Below, piece after piece: positions 7,475-15,766 of a stretch of DNA of 64,000 nucleotides. Origin of the DNA: an uncultured Flavobacteriaceae bacterium (GTDB lineage: Bacteria > Bacteroidota > Bacteroidia > Flavobacteriales > Flavobacteriaceae). The stretch's first letter is position 1; every line of letters begins with the position of its first letter. The notes beneath the pieces are model-generated. The model did not search any database, was not told the origin of the DNA, and saw only the letters and a program-made list of their open reading frames with translations. The stretch covers positions 1-64,000 of the forward strand of contig CAKZOO010000074.1 in NCBI GenBank assembly GCA_937136455.1, written 5' to 3'. The translations under genes were made by a program, and so were the position numbers.

Positions 7475-9122
7475 CTGTATTCCTTTTGTTTATAATAAAA
7501 CCCCCTGGGGTATAATTTTTGGGTAAGTATTCTTCTGGTACAGCCTTGGTGTTTCCATCTCTAGCTGCAGTATAGTGGGGAGACATTATTTCTATTTCTC
7601 TGGCGTTACAACAATCTTGAATATGTGCGTGTAGCTCAGAGTAAATTATAGCCTGTTTACTTGCTTGATGGGTGTAGGCATTAATCTCATATGAAACATA
7701 AAAGTCATTTAAACTCGTTTGTAACACAAAAGGTTTTGGGTTTTCTAAAATAAACTCAGTTTTTTGAGCAGCTTCAATGAGAGCCTCATGTACTAAATTC
7801 CATGGAACGTCATATCCAATAGTAACTGTAGAGTGTACTATAAGTCCTTCCTTTTCTGCTTCTGAAGTAAAATTAACGGTATGACTGCTCATCACCGTTG
7901 AATTAGGGACAGAAACTAGTTCGTTTTTGATGGTTTTAATACGCGTTACAAGAATGTTTTTCTCTACAACATCTCCAACAGTGTTACCTATTTTAATGCG
8001 ATCTCCAATCTTGTAGAGTCTCATGTAAGTAAGGATGATACCAGAAATAAGATTCGATAGTGATCCAGCTGATCCAAAAGTGAACAAGAATCCTAAAAAG
8101 ACAGATACTCCTTTAAATATAGGAGAATCACTTCCCGGTAAGTAGGGAAAGATCACAACAATCATAAAGGCGACAACTAGTACTCTTATGATTTGATAGG
8201 TAGGAGAAGCCCAGTCTGGATAGAATCCAGGAAGTTTTAAACGCTCTAACTCAATCTCAGATTTGAGGTATTTGATTCCTCTAAGGACGTATCTGAATAC
8301 AAAAATAATTACAGCAATCGTAATTAAATTAGGTAAGTAATCGATGACTGAAAACAAAATTCGCTTTAGTGGGCTAAGAACATATCCAAATAAAGTAGAT
8401 CCTAAATCTTTAGTCCAGGGAAAGACTCCAAACAGCAGGGGTATACTGATATACACTATAAACAGTAGTACGATCCACTTGATTATAGAATTGAGATTAA
8501 TCAGCGCGTTGACTTGACTTTTGGCATCGAAGAGGGTGTAGTTTCTAATTTTGATTCCCTTGATTCTCTTATTCTTTTGCTCGTAAATTTTAACTGCAAG
8601 TAATCGAAACAGCTTTAGTACGTATTTGATAATTAAATAAGTGATGATGACAATCAGTAATGCTAGTCCAATATTTTTTAAAAGTGACGTAAGGCTAGTT
8701 TCTTCTTTATAGGTTTTAAAAGCTTCTGAAATAGAATTGCTATAGCTGCTAGCAAGTGTTTTGCGGTCTACTAGTTCTAAAGCAGCATCTTGGTCAGAAA
8801 TAGCCAATAACACTTTAGAGCCGTATAATATCTGAGTGTTAGTGAGATCGCTTTTTAGAGTAAAAAGACTGCTGTCGTATTCCAACTCTTTGAGTTGTTG
8901 TATTCTTTCATTGATGGCAGTTGCTCTTTCTTGAGCTGAAAATCCACCAATGTCATTGTGTACTTTAAAAAGGGTGTCGCTAAAAAAACCAATAACAGCA
9001 TGACCTTCTCTTGTGTCTTCCAAGCTTGTTTTTAGACTGTCTTTTGGAGATTGATCTACAGGAATATTTTGAGCTTTGAGTTGAAAACTTACTAAAAGCA
9101 ACAACAAATAAAGGTGTTTCAT
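7467..9122 (-). CDS. MscS-family mechanosensitive ion channel with an extended N-terminus
   Basis: 551 residues. Residues 1-17 form a signal peptide (MKHLYLLLLLVSFQLKAQ). A periplasmic region to about 145 is followed by several membrane helices, then the MscS pore helix and beta domain: GSAGSLSNLISGIILTYMRL, then YKIGDRIKIGNTVGDVVEKN and VSVPNSTVMSSHTVNF. It is longer than E. coli MscS (286 residues), like the MscS-like proteins with added helices. The likely role is release of solutes on hypo-osmotic shock. It is the first gene of a two-gene unit with the downstream esterase. Confidence 0.9.
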   Translation of the reverse strand: MKHLYLLLLLVSFQLKAQNIPVDQSPKDSLKTSLEDTREGHAVIGFFSDTLFKVHNDIGGFSAQERATAINERIQQLKELEYDSSLFTLKSDLTNTQILYGSKVLLAISDQDAALELVDRKTLASSYSNSISEAFKTYKEETSLTSLLKNIGLALLIVIITYLIIKYVLKLFRLLAVKIYEQKNKRIKGIKIRNYTLFDAKSQVNALINLNSIIKWIVLLFIVYISIPLLFGVFPWTKDLGSTLFGYVLSPLKRILFSVIDYLPNLITIAVIIFVFRYVLRGIKYLKSEIELERLKLPGFYPDWASPTYQIIRVLVVAFMIVVIFPYLPGSDSPIFKGVSVFLGFLFTFGSAGSLSNLISGIILTYMRLYKIGDRIKIGNTVGDVVEKNILVTRIKTIKNELVSVPNSTVMSSHTVNFTSEAEKEGLIVHSTVTIGYDVPWNLVHEALIEAAQKTEFILENPKPFVLQTSLNDFYVSYEINAYTHQASKQAIIYSELHAHIQDCCNAREIEIMSPHYTAARDGNTKAVPEEYLPKNYTPGGFIINKRNTDE

Positions 9123-9187
9123 CGTTTTTGTATTGATATTTAAATATAATCAAAAAACCATAAAATTTTAATTTTTCCCATTTTAGG

Positions 9188-9211
9188 TTGCGCTTTAAAA
9201 TTTATATATTG
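9188..9211 (+). promoter_or_regulatory. Possible promoter of the GMC dehydrogenase operon
   Basis: TTG at 9188 and TATATTG at 9205-9211 loosely resemble the Bacteroidota -33/-7 pair, 26 bases before the start codon. The spacer is short (14), so this is tentative. Confidence 0.35.
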
Positions 9212-9237
9212 CATAGACAAACAAAACTAACTAATGA

Positions 9238-10959
9238 ATGCAAATAAAAGAATCCTCTAAAGTCTACGATGTTATTATTGTAGGTTCAGGTGCTGGTGGC
9301 GGGATGGCTACTAAAGTACTTTCAGAGGCGGGACTAAAAGTAGCTGTAGTTGAAGCAGGTCCTTTTTACGATCCTGCTAACCCTGAGCAAAGCACTCAAC
9401 TAAAATGGCCTTATGAATCTCCTAGACGAGGTGCCAACACCAGAAGAGCTTTTGGTGATTTTGATGCTCTTTATGGGGGTTGGGACATCAAAGGTGAACC
9501 CTATACAGTGGCCGATGGAACTGAATTTAATTGGTTTAGAGCTCGTATGTTAGGGGGAAGAACTAACCACTGGGGAAGAATATCACTTCGTTTCTCCGAG
9601 AGAGATTTTAAACACAAAAATATTGATGGACTAGGTGAAAACTGGCCAATTGGCTATGAAGATGTCAAGCCCTATTACGATAAGGTTGATAAATTGATTG
9701 GTCTTTTTGGAAGTAAAGAAAATTTAGAGAATGAGCCTGATGGTTTTTTCTTGCCACCTCCAAAGCCTCGTTTGCACGAACTCTTTTATATCAAAGGAGC
9801 ACGTAAATCAAATATACCTGTGATTCCTTCGCGTATGTCGATGGTGACCAAGAAAATCAATGAAGATAGAGGAGTGTGTTTCTACTGCGGTCAATGCAAC
9901 CGCTCTTGTCAAGTATACGCTGATTTTTCATCTGGTTCCTGTTTGATCTTTCCTGCACAAAAGAATGGAGGTCAGATCGATATGTTTGTCAATGCGATGG
10001 TTCGTGAGGTGTTGACTGATGAAGAAGGTAGGGCAACAGGAGTGTCTTATATCAACAAAGAAGATCGCAAAGAGTATTCTCTTAAAGGTAAAGTTGTTGT
10101 ACTCGCAGCATCTGCATGTTCTTCAGCCAGAATCCTATTAAATTCTAAATCCAAACAACATCCAAATGGATTGGGAAATAGTTCTGATGTAGTTGGTAGA
10201 TATCTTCACGATTCTACGGGTGCTTCTAGAGCTGCATTTGTTCCAGAACTAATGAATAGAGATGTGTCCTACAATGAAGATGGTGTAGGAGGTATGCATG
10301 TTTATACCCCTTGGTGGGGAGACCATTCCAAATTAGATTTTGCCAGAGGCTATCACATTGAAGTATGGGGAGGCATGGGAATGCCTGGATATGGATTTGG
10401 CTTTAATCCTAATGATCTCAATCGATTCTTTGGTGAAAAGATAGGAGGATATGGAGATCATCTTCGAGATGATGTTAAAAAATATTACGGAGCTGTACTA
10501 GGCATGTCAGGAAGAGGTGAGGCTATTGCTCGAAAAGACAATTATTGTGAAATAGACCCTTCAGTAGTAGATGAATGGGGAATACCCGTATTGCGTTTTA
10601 ATTACAAATGGTCTGATCAAGAAATTAAGCAGACCAAGCATATGCAAGACACCTTCGAAGAAATCATTCACAATATGGGAGGTATTGCACTTGGTGACAA
10701 GCCTGGCGCTGATCGCAATTTCGGACTTACAAAACCAGGTGAAATTATTCACGAAGTGGGGACTACTCGTATGGGAAATGATCCTAAAACTTCAGTTGTA
10801 AATAAATTTCAGCAATTACACGAAGCGAATAACGTCTTTATTGTGGATGCTGGACCATTTGTGTCTCAGGCGGATAAAAATCCAACCTGGACCATTTTAG
10901 CTCTCTCTTGGAGGACCTCAGACTATATTGTTCAACAGCTTAAAGCTCAAAATATTTAA
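9238..10959 (+). CDS. GMC-family FAD sugar/alcohol dehydrogenase, catalytic subunit
   Basis: 573 residues. The FAD-binding GSGAGGG lies at 16-22 near the N-terminus, GGRTNHWG marks the GMC flavin loop, and the C-terminal GMC_oxred_C is shown by EVGTTRMG and NPTWTILALSWRTSDYI. Four cysteines at C214-x2-C217-x2-C220-x3-C224 form a ferredoxin-like motif; in FAD-glucose dehydrogenases of this family an Fe-S cluster near the FAD passes electrons on. There is no signal peptide. The next gene, 2 bases downstream, encodes the gamma subunit with an export signal, so the pair is probably carried across the membrane together. The sugar or alcohol oxidised is unknown. Confidence 0.87.
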   Translation: MQIKESSKVYDVIIVGSGAGGGMATKVLSEAGLKVAVVEAGPFYDPANPEQSTQLKWPYESPRRGANTRRAFGDFDALYGGWDIKGEPYTVADGTEFNWFRARMLGGRTNHWGRISLRFSERDFKHKNIDGLGENWPIGYEDVKPYYDKVDKLIGLFGSKENLENEPDGFFLPPPKPRLHELFYIKGARKSNIPVIPSRMSMVTKKINEDRGVCFYCGQCNRSCQVYADFSSGSCLIFPAQKNGGQIDMFVNAMVREVLTDEEGRATGVSYINKEDRKEYSLKGKVVVLAASACSSARILLNSKSKQHPNGLGNSSDVVGRYLHDSTGASRAAFVPELMNRDVSYNEDGVGGMHVYTPWWGDHSKLDFARGYHIEVWGGMGMPGYGFGFNPNDLNRFFGEKIGGYGDHLRDDVKKYYGAVLGMSGRGEAIARKDNYCEIDPSVVDEWGIPVLRFNYKWSDQEIKQTKHMQDTFEEIIHNMGGIALGDKPGADRNFGLTKPGEIIHEVGTTRMGNDPKTSVVNKFQQLHEANNVFIVDAGPFVSQADKNPTWTILALSWRTSDYIVQQLKAQNI

Positions 10960-10961
10960 CT

Positions 10962-11672
10962 ATGGATAGAAGAGAGAGTTTAAAGTCTATTGTATTAGGT
11001 TCACTTGCAGGAACCTTTGCGCTTTCTTGTAAGAGTGAACTAGAAGAACAAGAACTTGCTGCTATTTCTGATGGAGCGACTGTTTACGGAAGAACTAAGG
11101 AAGAGAAAGCCATCGATGCTCAACTATATGCTGAGCAATTTTTTAACGAACACGAAATGGATACCCTTAGAGTGCTCTGTGCCTTGATATTGCCTGCAAA
11201 TAGTGAATTTGGATCCGCTACTGATGCCGGAAGTCCTGAGTTTATTGAATTCATGGCAAAAGATTACCCGGCATTTCAGCAGCGATTAAGAGGAGGTTTA
11301 ATGTGGTTAGATCACGAGTCAAACATTCGTTTTGAAAAGGAGTTTAAAGTTTTAGAAGAGGTAAATCAAAAGCAACTACTCGACGGTATTGCTTATTACG
11401 ATTACGATACTCCTTCCTCAGAACGTCCTTTTGAGGTCAATTTCTTCTCCCTTGTCAGAAATTTAACCCTCACAGGATATTTTACCTCTGAAATGGGGAT
11501 TAAGGATCTAGGATATAAAGGAAATACCCCAAATGTTTGGGATGGTGTTCCTCAAGAAGTTCTCGACAAACACGGGGTTTCATATGAAAAAGAGTGGTTG
11601 GCAAAATGTATCGACCAATCTAAAAGAGCTGATTTAGCTCAGTGGGATGAAGAGGGTAATTTGTTGACCTAA
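10962..11672 (+). CDS. Gluconate 2-dehydrogenase subunit 3 family protein (gamma/hitch-hiker subunit)
   Basis: 236 residues. The N-terminus MDRRESLKSIVLGSLAGTFALSC holds a twin-arginine-like RRES start, a hydrophobic core and a lipobox-like cysteine (C23), so the protein may be an exported lipoprotein. The rest matches the small subunit that partners GMC dehydrogenases (DTLRVLCALILPANSEFGSA; ALILP is typical). In FAD-glucose dehydrogenase the gamma subunit is needed for folding and Tat export of the catalytic subunit. No cytochrome c subunit follows; the 3' end overlaps the convergent methyltransferase gene by 4 bases. Confidence 0.85.
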   Translation: MDRRESLKSIVLGSLAGTFALSCKSELEEQELAAISDGATVYGRTKEEKAIDAQLYAEQFFNEHEMDTLRVLCALILPANSEFGSATDAGSPEFIEFMAKDYPAFQQRLRGGLMWLDHESNIRFEKEFKVLEEVNQKQLLDGIAYYDYDTPSSERPFEVNFFSLVRNLTLTGYFTSEMGIKDLGYKGNTPNVWDGVPQEVLDKHGVSYEKEWLAKCIDQSKRADLAQWDEEGNLLT

Positions 11673-12844
11673 GTCTTCTTGCAAACTAAAACAACAGCTT
11701 GATTGTTTAAATCAGTTGTAAAGAATAAGTATTGAGCACCGCCATCTTTAATGCGGTGCTTTTTTTTGAGTTGTTCTACAGTTAGTTTGAAATTTCTACA
11801 ACTGACGTTAGCCTTCGTGTTTTCAAAAAGCTTTAAGTTTTTCTTGTTGTAGTGAAGTACCTCATTGATTTTAAAGACTCTACCTGGAAAATCAATTAAC
11901 TTATCAGAGGTATATAGATGGGTATTCGAATGTAGTTTACCAAGCTTGAAATGATTAGCGATGGTTTTAAACATTCCAGTCTTTAGTAGGGCTACGTTAG
12001 GCTCGTAGAGGTAGCTTTTAATTGATGAGGATATTGTATTTATGTTTTCTTCAGCATCGATTAGGCTGCTGAAATCTGAGTGATTGCTCTCTAAATTAAC
12101 CGCTTTAACTACAGGGGTTTGATTGTAATCCTTTTCTAAGATCCACAGTAGTTCTTTGAGTTCGTTTTTTACAGCTAGAGCTATGATCTCCTTAACACCG
12201 CTTAGATCTTTTATTCCTTGGCTTATATCGAGCAAGGGAGCTGTTTTGAGCAGTATGACTGGTGCTTTCTCAAATAGGTTTTCCAAATGAGTTGGCACAT
12301 CAGGCTTACAATCACTGAGAAAAAACACTCTGTTCTTTTGATGATCCCTGCGATCAGGATCGATATAGATCATATCGTACAGCTGATTTGAATTGAGAAC
12401 TGTCCCAATTCCATCAGCGTTATGACTATAAATATTAGTTGCATTTAAAACACTGAAGTTGTGTTTTACAATATCAGCGAGTTCAGGGTTAATTTCAAAA
12501 TGATCGACTGATTTAGCTTTTTTAGCAAAGTAAAAAGTATCCACTCCAAGTCCTCCACTGAGGTCTGCGATTCGATTCGCTTGAATTAAATTGGATTTAT
12601 AGGCAGCTGTTAGTTCGGAAGAGGTCTGCTCAATATGAAGTTTTTTGGGGAAGAAAATACCCTTAGTGTGATACCAAGTAGGAAGCTTGTTTTTAGCTTT
12701 TTTAGCTGCTTCAATTTGCTCGACTAGTTCTTTGTTAGAGACGCCTTCAAAAAAAGGCTTAGAAAGCAAAACTGACATGATGTCAGTATCTATATTAATT
12801 TTTATAAACTCTTGAATACCAGTATTTAATATGAGCTTATTCAA
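11669..12844 (-). CDS. Class I SAM-dependent methyltransferase with a C-terminal THUMP-like domain
   Basis: 391 residues. Residues about 85-200 have a Rossmann methyltransferase core: motif I DLSGGLGVDTFYFA, the acidic end of strand 2 in HFEINPEL, and IDPDRR in place of the NPPY-type motif. The C-terminal third resembles the THUMP-like domain of this Bacteroidota family (FPGRVFKINEVLHYNKK, CRNFKLTVEQLKKK). The combination suggests an RNA methyltransferase, but no substrate has been fixed for this group to my knowledge. It is last in the tsaD-rsmE-permease-methyltransferase operon, 7 bases after the permease gene. Confidence 0.8.
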   Translation of the reverse strand: MNKLILNTGIQEFIKINIDTDIMSVLLSKPFFEGVSNKELVEQIEAAKKAKNKLPTWYHTKGIFFPKKLHIEQTSSELTAAYKSNLIQANRIADLSGGLGVDTFYFAKKAKSVDHFEINPELADIVKHNFSVLNATNIYSHNADGIGTVLNSNQLYDMIYIDPDRRDHQKNRVFFLSDCKPDVPTHLENLFEKAPVILLKTAPLLDISQGIKDLSGVKEIIALAVKNELKELLWILEKDYNQTPVVKAVNLESNHSDFSSLIDAEENINTISSSIKSYLYEPNVALLKTGMFKTIANHFKLGKLHSNTHLYTSDKLIDFPGRVFKINEVLHYNKKNLKLFENTKANVSCRNFKLTVEQLKKKHRIKDGGAQYLFFTTDLNNQAVVLVCKKT

Positions 12845-12851
12845 AGTTATA

Positions 12852-13940
12852 CTATAAGTTTTTTGTCAAGCCTTTTACGAGGCTGTAATCTTTAAAAAAT
12901 ACTTTTAAAATTACCTTTAAAGCAGTGTAAAACGGTATTGCTAAGACCATTCCAATAGGTCCAGAAACGAGCCCTCCCACAACGATAATTAGAAAGATTT
13001 CAAGAGGATGTGATTTAACGCTATTTGAAAAGATATAGGGTTGAGTGAATAAATTGTCAACTAGTTGTCCTACTGCAAATCCAATGAGTACATAGATGGT
13101 TTTTGGTAAAATAAAGTCTGCAAAGTTAGCTCCTAAAAAACTACTCATTGTTAAACTAGCCATTAAAATTGCACCTAAAATGGGTCCTATGTAAGGAATA
13201 AGATTTAACAAAGCACATAGAAATGCAATAATCATCGCATTGGGGACATCGAGTATGGTTAAACTGATGGTATAAATTAAGAAGAGAATTAATATTTGGA
13301 GTAAAAGCCCTAAGAAGTAACGAGATAATAAGTTTTTAATAGTACTAAAGGCTTCTTTGCTCTTTTGATGTTTTTCTTTAGGCATAAAGAGTAATATGGT
13401 GTTTTCAAGCATATTGCTGTCTTTTAAAAAGAAAAATGAAATAAATAAAGTTGCAAATAATCCAGCGCTAAAACTACCTAGGAATCCTAAAAGACCATTG
13501 ATAACCTCTGGAATAAACTCTAAGTTGAGTCCTTTGATACCTGAGAGGCTCTCTGTTCCCAAATCAATAGTAGTTGGATCAATATTGAGGTGTAGCAATA
13601 ATTCGTTGTAGGAAGCTTCTATACTTGTTTTGAGTTCTGATATGTTTAATAGGCTGAGGTTTTCTCCTTGTTGAACTAAAAGCGGAATAAAAAGAAAAAA
13701 CAATCCTGTAAAAACTCCTAAGATCATCAACATACTCATAAGAGCTGCTAGGGATTGGTTAAATTTAAGTTTATTCTTTAGAAAGAGAACTGCAGGTCTT
13801 CCTATTAAAGATAAAACACTCGCTAAAAGAATGTATAACAAAACGATTTTGATGCTGATAAGAAGTTGTAAAAGCAGGTAGATGCCTACTAAAATTAAGA
13901 CAGCTCTAATGATGCCATCTGCTATAGTCTTTGAATTCAT
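12852..13940 (-). CDS. AI-2E family transporter (PerM/YdiK-like permease)
   Basis: 362 residues with about eight membrane helices. Landmarks are the early helices (residues 10-75), a soluble loop at about 90-145, and the LIPYIGPILGAI segment with the terminal GGLVSGPIGMVLAIPFYTALK segment that define the family. Members export AI-2 in some species and act as Na+/H+ antiporters in others, so the solute cannot be stated. One base separates it from rsmE. Confidence 0.88.
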   Translation of the reverse strand: MNSKTIADGIIRAVLILVGIYLLLQLLISIKIVLLYILLASVLSLIGRPAVLFLKNKLKFNQSLAALMSMLMILGVFTGLFFLFIPLLVQQGENLSLLNISELKTSIEASYNELLLHLNIDPTTIDLGTESLSGIKGLNLEFIPEVINGLLGFLGSFSAGLFATLFISFFFLKDSNMLENTILLFMPKEKHQKSKEAFSTIKNLLSRYFLGLLLQILILFLIYTISLTILDVPNAMIIAFLCALLNLIPYIGPILGAILMASLTMSSFLGANFADFILPKTIYVLIGFAVGQLVDNLFTQPYIFSNSVKSHPLEIFLIIVVGGLVSGPIGMVLAIPFYTALKVILKVFFKDYSLVKGLTKNL

Positions 13941-13941
13941 A

Positions 13942-14649
13942 TCAACTGTTTTTGGAATTAAACAAAACTGTTGCGTACACAGCAGCAGTCTCTGTTCTCA
14001 ATCGTTTATGACCTAAAGATACTGCTTTAAAACCAGCTTTTAGAGCTAGGGATATTTCTTCTTTTGAGAAATCTCCCTCAGGTCCAATAAGGATGGTGCA
14101 ATCTTCATCTGCTTCCAATAAGTGGTCTAAGAAAGCCCTTGGCTGATCATCTTCGCAATGAGCGATATACAAAGATCCAGTGTGTTTTTCGCTTAAAAAC
14201 TCTTTGAGTGATTTAAGAGGTGAAAGCCTTGGTTTGTATACCTCTAAGGATTGTTTTAAGGCTGATTGAATCACGCGTTCAAATCGATCTTCTTTAATAA
14301 TTCTGCGCTCTGACTGATCACATAGGATGGGTTGTATTGCACTGATGCCTATTTCTGTGGCTTTTTCTAAAAACCATTCGTAGCGATCGTTGTTTTTAGT
14401 CGGTGCAACCGCCATAGTCAATTGAGCCTTTGGAGACTCTTTTAGATGACTTTCGGTAAGCTCAATGTCTACTGAATTAGAGCTTATCATACGAATAACT
14501 CCCTTTGCTAATAGCCCATTTCCGTTGGTAAAATGAACAATATCACCGATGTTTTTTCTGAGCACTTTCACCAGATGATTGCGCTCTTCACGATCGAGCG
14601 TACAACTGGTTTGTCCTTCTTTTAGTTCGCTGTTGTAAAATAATTGCAT
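13942..14649 (-). CDS. rsmE: 16S rRNA (uracil-1498-N3)-methyltransferase RsmE
   Basis: 235 residues from ATG at 14649. A longer frame runs back to 14706 but would overlap tsaD, and the family begins at MQLFYN; the chosen start leaves one base after the tsaD stop. N-terminal PUA-like domain (to about 70), then a SPOUT methyltransferase with the knot motifs LIGPEGDFSKEEI and SLGHKRLRTETAAV. It methylates U1498 of 16S rRNA. Pairing with tsaD is common in Bacteroidota. Confidence 0.95.
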   Translation of the reverse strand: MQLFYNSELKEGQTSCTLDREERNHLVKVLRKNIGDIVHFTNGNGLLAKGVIRMISSNSVDIELTESHLKESPKAQLTMAVAPTKNNDRYEWFLEKATEIGISAIQPILCDQSERRIIKEDRFERVIQSALKQSLEVYKPRLSPLKSLKEFLSEKHTGSLYIAHCEDDQPRAFLDHLLEADEDCTILIGPEGDFSKEEISLALKAGFKAVSLGHKRLRTETAAVYATVLFNSKNS

Positions 14650-14650
14650 C

Positions 14651-15673
14651 TTAAATATGGTATCGAGCCTTTGCTGTAATCTTTTGCTCTGAAAAATCAC
14701 CATCAAGATATTTCAAATATCCCACTATTCCAATCATTGCAGCATTATCAGTGCAATATTCGAATTTTGGCAGGTGAACTTTCCAGCCTAAATCAGTCTC
14801 AGCCTGCTTTAAAGCGTTTCTAATCCCTTTATTGGCTGAAACTCCACCTCCGATACCAATTTCTTTAATTCCAGTTTCAATTGATGCTTTTTTAAGCTTG
14901 TCCATTAAAATAGAAACAATACTATGTTGAATGGAAGCACAAATATCTTCTTTGTTTTCTTCGATAAAGTTCTCGTTTTTAGAAACCTGATCCCTTAAAA
15001 AGTATAAAATACTTGTTTTAAGACCACTAAAGCTAAAATCGAGTCCTTTAACCTTAGGTTTTGGAAATAAAAATGCCTTAGGATTACCACTTTGTGCGTA
15101 TTTGTCAATTAGTGGTCCACCTGGATAGGGAAAACCTAATAATTTAGCTGATTTGTCAAAAGCTTCGCCCACTGCATCATCGATCGTTTCACCCAAAACT
15201 TCCATGTCAAAATAATTGTTGACTTTGATGATTTGGGTGTGGCCCCCTGAAATCGTCAATGCTAAAAATGGAAACTCGGGCATTTGTTTATCCATATCAT
15301 CTTTGATAAAATGAGCTAAAACATGACCTTGTAGGTGATTGACCTCGATTAACGGGATGTTTAAACCCAGGGCTAAAGACTTGGCAAAAGAGGTTCCAAC
15401 TAATAATGACCCCATAAGTCCAGGTCCGCGTGTAAAAGCTATGGCGGATACGTCTTTTTTGTCGATATTTGCTTTAGCCAAGGCTTGGTGTACCACTGGT
15501 AAAATGTGTTGTTGATGAGCTCTCGATGCTAGTTCAGGAACGACACCTCCGTATTCTTGGTGAATTTTTTGTGATGCGACAACATTGCTCAATAGTAAAT
15601 TGTCCTTGAAAACTGCTGCAGCAGTATCATCGCAAGAGGATTCAATAGCTAAAATGTAAATGGGTTGTTTCAC
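14651..15673 (-). CDS. tsaD: tRNA N6-adenosine threonylcarbamoyltransferase TsaD
   Basis: 340 residues, full length. It starts with the ASKHA phosphate-binding motif LAIESSCDDT, carries the metal-binding HxxxH in VNHLQGHVLAH, SGGHTQI, and FSGLKTSILY, and ends with the DNAAMIG motif. TsaD transfers threonylcarbamoyl to A37 of ANN-reading tRNAs, with TsaB and TsaE elsewhere. It heads the four-gene minus-strand operon and diverges from tamB across about 90 bases. Confidence 0.97.
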   Translation of the reverse strand: MKQPIYILAIESSCDDTAAAVFKDNLLLSNVVASQKIHQEYGGVVPELASRAHQQHILPVVHQALAKANIDKKDVSAIAFTRGPGLMGSLLVGTSFAKSLALGLNIPLIEVNHLQGHVLAHFIKDDMDKQMPEFPFLALTISGGHTQIIKVNNYFDMEVLGETIDDAVGEAFDKSAKLLGFPYPGGPLIDKYAQSGNPKAFLFPKPKVKGLDFSFSGLKTSILYFLRDQVSKNENFIEENKEDICASIQHSIVSILMDKLKKASIETGIKEIGIGGGVSANKGIRNALKQAETDLGWKVHLPKFEYCTDNAAMIGIVGYLKYLDGDFSEQKITAKARYHI

Positions 15674-15766
15674 AGTTCAATTTTAAAGTACAAAGGTAAA
15701 ACATAAAGAACTATCAAAAAACTAAGATCAATAGGATTTAAAATAGCGAGAAACATCGCTGTAATA

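Noticed and set aside
10928..10938. TTGTTCAACAG, a 9 of 10 match to the proposed light operator
   Set aside because: It lies inside the GMC gene without a partner at 21 bp, and AT-rich DNA gives such matches by chance. TAGTTCAACAA at 28011 is rejected for the same reason.
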